64,000 bases of DNA from Paenirhizobium selenitireducens ATCC BAA-1503. GTDB taxonomy: Bacteria; Pseudomonadota; Alphaproteobacteria; Rhizobiales; Rhizobiaceae. A program made the position numbers and the translations under genes. Under the pieces are notes generated by a model. The model saw nothing but the letters and a program-made list of their open reading frames with translations. It had not been told where the DNA came from and did no database searches. This document shows, piece by piece, positions 17,359-24,576 of the stretch (its first letter is position 1; every line of letters starts with the position of its first letter). The stretch covers positions 1 to 64,000 of the forward strand of contig NZ_JAEG01000001.1 in the NCBI RefSeq assembly GCF_000518785.1, given 5' to 3'.

Positions 17359-17598
17359 TCATCGCCCGAATTGCTCCAATTCGCCCGGATCGTCCATATC
17401 AATGCGCGCGCTCGGAAAGTTCACCTTTAGGTCGTCAAACAGAGAATTCGGTAATTGAGCAGACAATGTATTGGTAAGCTTAAAAGCGCGCCTAACGCTG
17501 CCATGTTGCCTAATGTACGCCTTTAGCCGGTCCAGCTCTTCAGATGCGGTGTCCGGTAGAGTTACCACGAAAGAAATCAGTTCGTGATCTGGGGGCAT
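17359..17598 (-). CDS. Stand-alone I9-like protease propeptide/inhibitor
   Basis: A 79-aa protein. The order of strand (ISFVVTLP), helix (SEELDRLKAYIRQHG), strands (VRRAFKLTNTLSAQLP), helix (NSLFDDLKVNF) and final strand (SARIDMDD) matches the inhibitor-I9 fold, which is normally the N-terminal propeptide of subtilases. Here it is a separate gene directly upstream of a subtilase. It probably folds or inhibits that peptidase in trans. AGGG lies upstream of the start at slightly long spacing, 12 bases after the peptide gene. Assignment rests on pattern only, since I9 sequences are poorly conserved. Confidence 0.65.
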   Translation of the reverse strand: MPPDHELISFVVTLPDTASEELDRLKAYIRQHGSVRRAFKLTNTLSAQLPNSLFDDLKVNFPSARIDMDDPGELEQFGR

Positions 17599-17610
17599 GA
17601 ACTCACACCC

Positions 17611-17796
17611 TTACGTGATTCCAACAGTCACCCCAACTTCTACGCCTTCTAGGCCAGCAGCTTGCCTCAAATCCTTGACATGCTGGATGAGATCAGGGGC
17701 CTCAATTTTGATAAACGGTTCCTCGCCAGCGTTCTCTACGACCTCCATATTTTCCAGGGGTATCTTCACACCGGCGGACTGCGAAACAGTTGGCAT
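17611..17796 (-). CDS. Candidate RiPP precursor peptide
   Basis: A 61-aa peptide with a textbook ribosome site (GGAGG, five bases before ATG) and no signal peptide. The N-terminal about 45 residues are acidic and helix-prone (PFIKIEAPDLIQHVKDLRQ), like a leader. The C-terminus GLEGVEVGVTVGIT alternates beta-branched Val/Thr/Ile with Gly/Glu, a plausible core for C-methylation at beta carbons by the radical SAM enzyme three genes downstream. There is no Cys, so no lanthionine or sactionine chemistry is expected. It is the first gene of the operon. I do not recognise a named precursor family, so the assignment rests on size, position and composition. Confidence 0.6.
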   Translation of the reverse strand: MPTVSQSAGVKIPLENMEVVENAGEEPFIKIEAPDLIQHVKDLRQAAGLEGVEVGVTVGIT

Positions 17797-17824
17797 GTCA
17801 TCCTCCTATAGTTGTGATATTTGA

Positions 17825-17853
17825 AAGATGCTCCTCCGCAAGGGATGAGTCAA
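17825..17853 (-). promoter_or_regulatory. Putative sigma70-type promoter of the RiPP operon
   Basis: On the minus strand a TTGACT -35 (17853-17848) is separated by 17 bases from a weak CATCTT -10 (17830-17825), about 30 bases before the precursor start. Spacing is ideal, but the -10 is poor, so confidence is moderate. Confidence 0.45.
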
Positions 17854-17883
17854 CTTTTTTGTCTTTCCTGTTGGCAATGCTTA

Positions 17884-18333
17884 CTACGCCACGAGAAGCC
17901 CAGGGTTCAAAACGTCACCGACCTGCTCGAGCCCGGCACGAAGGGGATCGTCGAGCAGAAGGGCGTAGCGCTGTGTGGTCTGAACCTGCGTATGGATGAG
18001 GAGCTTGCCGATCATCGGCAGCGTCATGCCGTCCGAAACGAGTAGCGACGCGAATGTATGGAGCAAATCATGGATGCGGACGACGCCCAGATCGTCCTTC
18101 GCCCGAACATCCTTCCAGAACCGCTTGATGTCCTTAAGCGGCTTGCCTTCGGCATCGCCCGGAAATACCCATACGCAATCTTCCGGGACTCGCAGCCGGA
18201 TCGTGCGAAGGAGGGCAGTGGTGGCGGAGGCACTGATCTGCGCACGATGCAAACGCCGCCGCTTCGTGGTGGCGGCGGGCTCGATCCAGATGGCGGTTTC
18301 GAGATCGAGTTGCTCCCAACGCGCGCCGACGTT
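17884..18333 (-). pseudogene. Tyrosine recombinase C-terminal remnant
   Basis: About 150 residues resemble the catalytic half of phage-type integrases (ARWEQLDLETAIWI; VFPGDAEGKPLKDIKRFW; RIHDLLHTFASLLVSDG; HTQVQTTQRYALLLDD). The conserved HDLRH reads HDLLH, so the catalytic Arg is lost, and the GHT before the tyrosine region reads IHT. Sequence upstream of about 18333 no longer resembles an integrase. The gene is therefore truncated and mutated and should be inactive. It marks an earlier integration event next to the RiPP operon. Confidence 0.85.
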
Positions 18334-18466
18334 TCCCCTGGGGGAAGCCGAAAGTTTAATGTATAAATAGAGCTGGGTTGGCAAATCTGAACAACCAGGA
18401 TCCAGAGAAAAAACAATAACTGGACGTTGGGGGTCAACTTTCCGCGCCGATTGACAACTTGTCGTA

Positions 18467-19423
18467 ATGTTGGTGACGACGGCATGGCCTGGCAATGCAT
18501 GCGTGACCGTGACGATCAGCCACCCGGCTTCCGGCCGTGTCTTTTGGAACCGCAGCTTTCACATCGTTGCGTGGAACGGCCCTTCCGACCATGACCGCCT
18601 GCATCGAGTGGCGGCAAGGATTGTGGAGGCTGCTCTCTCCGTCTTGCGCCAGCGGCGGGATGAGTTGCGGCTTCGTAACTGCGCGGCTCTGTCCGCCTAT
18701 CACGGTCGCAGCCTGATTTTCGGGTTCGACAAGACCAGCCTGGCGGAAGCCGACCACCATTTGCGTTTCGCCTGGAACCATGAGCCGCGTCCGCAATATC
18801 TTGCGTGGCGGGCATTCCTGCGCAACATGGCGAACTTTCAACACCGCACCTGCGATTTTCTTGATGACCCGATCGACATCGAGACACTTGCACAGGAGGC
18901 GATTCGTCAGGCTCCGGGCAGCGCCATCACGCTGGGCGTCGGCGCCCATATCGAGTATCTCAGCGGTGGCTCCCACCGCAGTTCGCTCCAACTCGCGCGC
19001 CGGGCCGTCGACTACGATCCGTTGAATGCGGTCAACTTCGCCATCCTCTCCAACACGGAACTCGCGCTGGGCCATAGAGAGGAAAGCCGCCGGTCTGCGC
19101 TCAAGGCGCTGGCGCTGGCTGGGGCCGGAGACCACAGGGCGTTCGCCGAATTCTTCGGCTGCATGTCCGCCGCCGCGTTGGGCGATTACCAGGCGGCCAT
19201 CGACCATGCCGAGGCGGCGCTGGTCTTGCGCCCGGCGTTCCGTGCACCCCTGCGCTACCTGGTCGCGCTGTACAAGTGCGTGGGCACATCGGCCGACCGG
19301 GAGCGAGTGCTGGCACGTATGAGGCGCCTCGAGCCAGATTTTCACGAAGGACGCCTCTTGGAAGGCGACTATCCCGTCACCACCATGCGGCGAATGCGGT
19401 TGATCGATATGATCGCGCGCTGA
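18467..19423 (+). pseudogene. Truncated CadC/adenylate-cyclase-type TPR protein
   Basis: The 318-aa frame encodes a segment like the TolB-like middle region of CadC-type regulators (SGRVFWNRSFHIVA, then a helix ending RIVEAALSVL). TPR-like helical repeats follow over residues about 80-290 (LARRAVDYDPLNAVNFAIL; ESRRSALKALALAGAG; IDHAEAALVLRPAFRAPL). The N-terminal DNA-binding or cyclase domain expected in such proteins is absent, and the frame begins at the junction with the integrase remnant, so it is probably a decapitated gene. It could still be expressed as a TPR protein. No partner is evident. Confidence 0.6.
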
Positions 19424-19530
19424 GGGTCTCGTAGCGCGCGATTTCACGCTGTTTGGCGGCCAGAATTCACGCGGAAATCACGCGCATATGGTTGTATGGC
19501 GTCCCGTGGAATGGGGAAGGGGACCAACTC

Positions 19531-19758
19531 ATGAGCGCTCACGACATAATCGCCGACCATCTGACTTTCGCCCTGCGGCTTGTCGCGAAGCAGGAGAGCC
19601 CGCTTCTCGCCTACCTGATCGAGATGGCGATCTTGGAAAACAACAATCCGTCCGATGTGACAGCCTCCTTGGAGACGGAGATGGCATCTGTTTCCGGCGG
19701 CCGCGCGGGGCAGTACATCTGCCCTGACGCGGTCGAAGGCGATATGATGCTTTCTTAA
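19531..19758 (+). CDS. Small protein of unknown function downstream of the TPR gene
   Basis: A 75-aa protein starting at an ATG preceded by GGAAGGGG, which makes the start convincing. The sequence is mainly helical in the first half (ADHLTFALRLVAKQESPLL, YLIEMAILENN) and has one Cys. No membrane segment or known motif is seen. It lies 107 bases after the truncated TPR gene in the same direction and may be the tail of that locus. Function unknown. From 19759 to 20206 I see no gene, only the promoter listed next. Confidence 0.6.
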   Translation: MSAHDIIADHLTFALRLVAKQESPLLAYLIEMAILENNNPSDVTASLETEMASVSGGRAGQYICPDAVEGDMMLS

Positions 19759-20148
19759 GAACCCTGGGAACGATCCGGGTGGCGCGGAAGGAAACGGTGG
19801 AGCGCTGTTCAGGGTCTTCGTGAAAGTTGCTGCGCATATTTGCTGAAGCGTCATCGGCCGCGAAGCAGAGGTGCGAGAAGAGCGGCATGCGGCCGCAAAG
19901 GACGCATCTAGCCAGAAGCCATTCGACGCAATACTTCCAGGCAAATGGCCTCAACGAACCAACGTGTTCTCACAAAATGCGGAAACTCGAAATACTCTAG
20001 TGGATCTACGGCTTCTGCGTATCGGCGTCGCCCAGACGGCGGGAAAATGGCGAGGCCGCAGGTGGTTTCCGGAGACGGCAGTTTGACGGTAGCTAGCTGA
20101 GTATGAGCGACTACAATACTCAATCTTGTGTATTTTAGACGTTCATTG

Positions 20149-20178
20149 TTGACGGCCCGTTAAGATTGTGGTTATTGT
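20149..20178 (+). promoter_or_regulatory. Putative promoter of the subtilase-tyrosinase operon
   Basis: TTGACG (20149-20154) and TATTGT (20173-20178) are 18 bases apart, or 17 using TTATTG. The -10 lies about 29 bases before the chosen subtilase start at 20207, which argues against the longer frame beginning at 20168 because that start would fall within the promoter. Confidence 0.5.
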
Positions 20179-20206
20179 CGTGCGCAACTTCGAGATGGGG
20201 GCAGTC

Positions 20207-21955
20207 ATGAATGACTTTTCGAAGATGTTGCGCATCATTTTCATATACGTCTTCTGCACAGGAACCGCTTCTGCGGATGCGGATATCGACGATCAAATGG
20301 CCAGCACCGGAAAAGCCCAGGTAATCATCCAGGTCAATCCTTCGGAACTCTTGACCCCTCAACCGTCAGTAATCGAGGCCCTTCGGGAAGTGTCCAAACT
20401 TCTTACCGATTCGGACAAATCAAGTCTTCGTTCGATAGGAACCCAGCCCTTGTTCACGGGAATAATTAGTAAGGATAGCTATCTAAATCTCGCACATAAG
20501 CCCGGTATTACAGTAGTCGCCGATACGCCATCACCTGCGCTGTCTTCAGTGGCCAGAAGCCTGGTTGGATTGAAGGATGTTGAGGATGACATAGCGGCCA
20601 TCGCGGTAGATGGCGATCCTGCTTCCAGTACCAGCGGCTATGCGGTTGCGGTAATCGATAGCGGCTTTGATATCGATCATCCATTTATAGAAGGTGCAGT
20701 TCTTCGTCAGGCATGCTTTTCGACGAGCAAGTCCCCAAGCTACAAGGTTAAGTCTCTATGCCCGAACGGCTATGAGATCCAAACTGCAGGAAATGCGGCG
20801 TCACCGTGCGCAACACTTGCGATTGCGTGCGATCATGGAACCCATGTGGCGGGATTGATATCGGGAAAGGGCGGCAGAAATGGAGGAGCGGCGTTCGATG
20901 GAATTGCGCCAAGGACTCCGCTGATCCTGATAACATCGTTCACCGAGTTTGATGATGCAGGAACCTGCATCATGATGGGCTTCACGTCGACGCCCTGTAT
21001 TGGCAGCTTTCTGTCGGATCAGATTGAGGCCCTTGAGTATGTCCGCCTCCTATCGACGGAGCATTTCATCGCGGCGGTGAACTTCAGTCAAGGTATGGTC
21101 GTGAAGGGGGAGTGCTCAAAGCACATCCTGGGACCTGTGCTTCTATCGCTCCTCGACGCCGGTGTCCCAACTGTGGCCGCCGCGGGAAACAACGGAAAGC
21201 CCTTTAGCTTACTTCCGGCATGCATCTCCACTTCGGTAAATGTAGCTGCATCCGACCAGTCCCAAAATTTTGCCGGAAAGTTCCCGACACCTTGGAGGGG
21301 CGGTTCAAATTACTCAGAAGAGGTCGACATAGTTGCGCCAGGTGTGAACATCATATCCGCAGCTCCTCATGGAAAGTATATTGAGCTAACCGGAACATCG
21401 ATGTCGGTGCCTATCGTGAGCGGTACGCTGGCAAGAATTCGCAATCTGATTTCCCCGCCAACCGGACTGCCAGGGCACGGTTTCGAGATGGCCGAGTTGT
21501 CAGTTACTCTTTTGACGTCAACGGACAACAAGATCACCATCGGGAAAACTGCTGCCGGAGTGGATATTGTGAAGCCGCTACTCGACGTGTCCGTGGTTGA
21601 GACCGCGGCCGCCGCCTATCTTAAGGCTGGACAAGATCAGATAGCTCTACCTGCTGGCGCGGATCTGGAACCCAACACGCAAGTGGAGTGGGGATGGGTG
21701 CCAGCCAATCCCGGAGGAAATCGGAGCATCGTGCTCAGCAGCAAGCCATTCACCAACAGCCAAATCAAGGGCCTCTCCGAGCTGATTGCGAAAGAAATGG
21801 GGCTCACCAGTTTTCAGGTTCTTCCTCAGAATGATCCGACGAAGGTGATTGTCGATTCTGAGGTGCCGATCGACAAGACCTATCTCGAAACACTGACAAA
21901 GCAGCTGGGCAATGGTGGTCGTGCTTACGACGACGCAATTTCAACAATTCCATGA
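20207..21955 (+). CDS. Exported subtilisin-like (S8) serine peptidase
   Basis: A 582-aa secreted peptidase. A signal peptide (MLRIIFIYVFCTGTASA, cleaved near Ala) is followed by an I9-like propeptide region (AQVIIQVNPSEL onward). The S8 domain has Asp151 (VAVIDSGFDID), His210 (CDHGTHVAGLISG) and Ser398 (LTGTSMSVPIVSG). Several Cys in the catalytic domain suggest disulfides, consistent with export. The last about 100 residues are an extra domain (EWGWVPANPGG; FQVLPQNDPTK) of unknown role. GATGGGGG precedes the start. Ten bases separate it from the tyrosinase gene, which has a very similar ribosome site, so the two form an operon; the peptidase may process the tyrosinase or a shared substrate. 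Confidence 0.9.
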   Translation: MNDFSKMLRIIFIYVFCTGTASADADIDDQMASTGKAQVIIQVNPSELLTPQPSVIEALREVSKLLTDSDKSSLRSIGTQPLFTGIISKDSYLNLAHKPGITVVADTPSPALSSVARSLVGLKDVEDDIAAIAVDGDPASSTSGYAVAVIDSGFDIDHPFIEGAVLRQACFSTSKSPSYKVKSLCPNGYEIQTAGNAASPCATLAIACDHGTHVAGLISGKGGRNGGAAFDGIAPRTPLILITSFTEFDDAGTCIMMGFTSTPCIGSFLSDQIEALEYVRLLSTEHFIAAVNFSQGMVVKGECSKHILGPVLLSLLDAGVPTVAAAGNNGKPFSLLPACISTSVNVAASDQSQNFAGKFPTPWRGGSNYSEEVDIVAPGVNIISAAPHGKYIELTGTSMSVPIVSGTLARIRNLISPPTGLPGHGFEMAELSVTLLTSTDNKITIGKTAAGVDIVKPLLDVSVVETAAAAYLKAGQDQIALPAGADLEPNTQVEWGWVPANPGGNRSIVLSSKPFTNSQIKGLSELIAKEMGLTSFQVLPQNDPTKVIVDSEVPIDKTYLETLTKQLGNGGRAYDDAISTIP

Positions 21956-21965
21956 GGGGGGCAGC

Positions 21966-23396
21966 ATGGGTGAATGTTCGGACAGCAGGCGACTGAATAC
22001 AATCAGCGCGATAACGACGCGTCGCCGTTTCGTGGGAGGGGCAACCGCCTCCGTGGCGTCAGTTCCGTTTCTGTCATCATTTCTTGAGGTTCTGGCTGCG
22101 GCCCCAGCAAACGCGGTAGTGCGGAAAGCCGCGCATAAGCTCAAAGTCCATGACACCGAAGTCCAGCTTCTCCGGGACGCAGTAAAGATCTTGAAGGAGA
22201 ATGATGGCATTGGAGGATGGAGTTTCCTGGCCACCTATCACAAGGACTTCTGCGGGGTCATGTCTAGCAAGGAAATTCACTTTGGCTGGTATTTCCTACC
22301 TTGGCATAGAGTTTATCTCGCGGTCATGGAGCGCCACCTTCAGGCCGCGGTTTCAGAGCCGAGCTTGGCAATCCCTTACTGGGACTGGTATGCCTCACCG
22401 GCAATACCGGAAATTTTCATGGGGTCGGATAACCCACTGAATGACGGTTCACGACGCCCTAGCGGACCAGAAATGGGGCCTTTCGATCTTGGAGTGCTAA
22501 CGGAGGCAGACCTGGTCGATGACGAGGATTTCAAGGTGTTCGGTGGAGGAGACCCCGAAAGGGAAGGGGGCGGAGCAATCGAGTTTGGTCCACATGGTGG
22601 CGGCCATGTATTTGTCGGCGGCAATCTCGGAGCGTTTGCAACCGCAGCACTAGACCCTCTTTTCATGGCGCATCACGGCAATATCGATCGGCTCTGGGAG
22701 GTATGGCGCAATGCTGGAACCACACCACGCGCGGAACCGGTAGATGAGGGTTGGGATGCGCGACCGTACGTCTTTATTGGCGCTGACGGCACAGAGATCA
22801 AGAGAATTAGTAGTGAGACAATATCGACTGTTGGTCTTGGATACCAATATGACGATTTGAAGGTGAAGCCTGCCGAAGTCGTTGTTGCCGGCGGGGCAGA
22901 AATTGGAGTCCCGCTTGGAGCAGGGGAAGAACTTAGCCTAGAACTCACCTCGTCTGGGCCAGCCGGCCAACCTATAAATCTGTCAGGTGCAGGGGTACTC
23001 TTTAAGCTGACACTGCCAGCAGATGACGGTATTGCGTCGGTATTGAGCAGCGCGCCGACGTCTTCATTGACCAAGGGGCGAAAGCTGAAAGTTAGAATTC
23101 GCGAACTGGAAGTTCCAGACGATGCCGTTCAAATCCGTGTTTATCTCGATCCGAAAAAACCGATCGCGGATCTGCATTCGGATGAGGCATCCTTCGCTGG
23201 ATCGATAAATCTCGTGCCAATGAATGGCTCCGGAACGGGCGCTAGGATTATTGCCAACGTTGATATCACCAGGGCGGCCGATGGCGTCGATTTGCCGATA
23301 TCTGAGATGCCTGTACTGATTGTTCCGTATACAAGAGATGGCAAGCCGCGAGGCGGTTCAATGAGTATAGTGGGGGTTCAGTTGATAATAAAATAG
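21966..23396 (+). CDS. Tat-exported tyrosinase/polyphenol oxidase
   Basis: A 476-aa type-3 copper enzyme. A twin-arginine signal (TTRRRFVGGATASVASVPFL) directs it to the periplasm. CuA ligands are likely His92, His105 and His114 (ATYHKDFC; IHFGWYFLPWHR), and CuB ligands His210, His214 and His236/237 (GPHGGGHVF; FMAHHGNIDRLW). Cys96 lies four residues after His92, as in plant catechol oxidases where the Cys forms a thioether with the second CuA His. The C-terminal about 170 residues, after GLGYQYDDL, resemble the plant-type polyphenol oxidase tail. It oxidises phenols to quinones; the physiological substrate is unknown. Start chosen by GAGGGGGG just upstream. Co-transcribed with a subtilase. 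Confidence 0.92.
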   Translation: MGECSDSRRLNTISAITTRRRFVGGATASVASVPFLSSFLEVLAAAPANAVVRKAAHKLKVHDTEVQLLRDAVKILKENDGIGGWSFLATYHKDFCGVMSSKEIHFGWYFLPWHRVYLAVMERHLQAAVSEPSLAIPYWDWYASPAIPEIFMGSDNPLNDGSRRPSGPEMGPFDLGVLTEADLVDDEDFKVFGGGDPEREGGGAIEFGPHGGGHVFVGGNLGAFATAALDPLFMAHHGNIDRLWEVWRNAGTTPRAEPVDEGWDARPYVFIGADGTEIKRISSETISTVGLGYQYDDLKVKPAEVVVAGGAEIGVPLGAGEELSLELTSSGPAGQPINLSGAGVLFKLTLPADDGIASVLSSAPTSSLTKGRKLKVRIRELEVPDDAVQIRVYLDPKKPIADLHSDEASFAGSINLVPMNGSGTGARIIANVDITRAADGVDLPISEMPVLIVPYTRDGKPRGGSMSIVGVQLIIK

Positions 23397-23549
23397 GCGT
23401 GCACGCAGTATGTTGTCTGTATGTTGTTTATTACTGAAGCGTTAAATTGTCTTTTTAGAGCCAAATGGCATCGATAATCGGATTCTGTTGTGATTTTGTG
23501 TCAGAGTACGCTCGATACAGCGATCGGGTTATTTCAGTTGCGGCCACTG

Positions 23550-23611
23550 AGGCGTGTCCGCGATCTCAGGGGCGAGGCGGTTGCGGCTAGGCGTGTCTGC
23601 GATCTTGTTGA
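23550..23611 (-). pseudogene. Integrase relic with a duplicated segment
   Basis: Bases 23564-23609 match bases 25377-25422, inside the intact integrase gene, at 38 of 46 positions by eye and in the same orientation. A 17-bp piece of it, AGGCGTGTCYGCGATCT, occurs twice (23550-23566 and 23589-23605). This is debris of one or two related integrase genes left beside the current one. I see nothing else in the 23397-23688 gap. Confidence 0.6.
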
Positions 23612-23688
23612 GGTGCCCATTGTCCAGAAAAAATCTCGGTCAGCCGCTTTGCCGGCCCATGCGCGGTTCGTTTGCGTCCAAGACGGGC

Positions 23689-24015
23689 CTATTTTTCGGC
23701 GGCCGGTTCGCTGAAATTCTTGATACTGACAACGGCGTCGGGAAAGCGCGCGGTGATCTCCAGCGTGCCGCCAAGAGCCTCAATATAGCGCCGAAGGTTG
23801 CTGACATAGATGTCAGCACGCTGCTCCAACTTGGCGACGGCGGGTTGCTTCACATGGAGTGCGCGCGCCACATCCTGCTGCGTCTTTTCACGCGCCTGAC
23901 GCAGCTCGTGGAGCGCCATTTCCCGGAGCAAAACCGTGGTTGCTTGTTCGTTGCGGGCGCGACGTTCCGGCGACATCCGGTTGCGCAGTTCGTCAAAGGA
24001 GCGGTGTCCAGTCAT
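23689..24015 (-). CDS. higA: HigA-type antitoxin (XRE helix-turn-helix)
   Basis: A 108-aa DNA-binding protein. The XRE helix-turn-helix spans about residues 40-75 (KTQQDVARALHVKQPAVAKLEQRADIYVS, in part), followed by the family tail LRRYIEALGGTLEI. It should neutralise the toxin encoded upstream and repress the operon. Its start overlaps the toxin stop by four bases. Toxin-before-antitoxin order is typical of higBA loci. Such modules often stabilise integrated islands. Confidence 0.88.
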   Translation of the reverse strand: MTGHRSFDELRNRMSPERRARNEQATTVLLREMALHELRQAREKTQQDVARALHVKQPAVAKLEQRADIYVSNLRRYIEALGGTLEITARFPDAVVSIKNFSEPAAEK

Positions 24016-24371
24016 ATCAAGCCTTCCTTCCTGATCTCAATCAGGTAGATGTCATATAAGTGATCAGCGACCGGGATCATGATCTCATAAAAACGATCGT
24101 TGCCGGTCTTGTTGCCGCCGATCAGTAGCACTGCAGTACGGCGTGGATCGAATGCATAAAAGATACGGAACGGTTCCCCGCCGCTTTGGATCCTTAGCTC
24201 ACGCATATGCTCATGCTTGGAGCCTTCTATGCCCGATGAATAGGGAAAGGGCAGCTGTGGCCCCTTGGCTTCAAGGAGCCCGACGACCCTCGCGATGTCA
24301 TCTTGAATGGCATCGATCAGAGACGTGTACCAGTCGCCGAACTCATCCGTATACTCAACGGTCCAGACCAT
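24012..24371 (-). CDS. higB: HigB/RelE-type toxin (Gp49-like)
   Basis: A 119-aa protein of the phage-derived Gp49-like/HigB family, expected to cleave mRNA at the ribosome. Characteristic segments are WTVEYTDEFGDWYTSL at the N-terminus, LPFPYSSGIEGSKHEHMREL in the centre, and EPFRIFYAFDPRRTAVLLIGG with FYEIMIPVAD near the end. The ATG at 24371 is preferred over a GTG two codons earlier because GGAG is six bases upstream of it. Paired with the XRE antitoxin. No gene is seen between this toxin and the integrase stop at 24577. Confidence 0.88.
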   Translation of the reverse strand: MVWTVEYTDEFGDWYTSLIDAIQDDIARVVGLLEAKGPQLPFPYSSGIEGSKHEHMRELRIQSGGEPFRIFYAFDPRRTAVLLIGGNKTGNDRFYEIMIPVADHLYDIYLIEIRKEGLI

Positions 24372-24576
24372 GTGCACTCCACTTGTATTCCATCTGCGGA
24401 ATATTTCAAGGCGTTTTCATGTTTGGGGGCAAGGCCGCCTTTGTGGCTGACCGGAGGTGACAGTCCGGTCGATTTGCGCGACCATGTCTTCCTGGGCATT
24501 GGACACCCATGCGTTCGGTAGTCGAAGCGGAGGCATCTTTTTGAGGGACGAAGAACCGATCTCCTTGGCTCTTCCT

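Noticed and set aside
14079-17796. Reading the subtilase-radical SAM operon as an antiphage system
   Set aside because: Island location and a cytoplasmic protease allow the idea, but the maturase signature is specific to peptide modification, so the RiPP reading is preferred.
20168-20206. Upstream start for the exported subtilase
   Set aside because: It would overlap the -10 region and lacks a ribosome site; the ATG at 20207 has GATGGGGG upstream and leads directly into a signal peptide.
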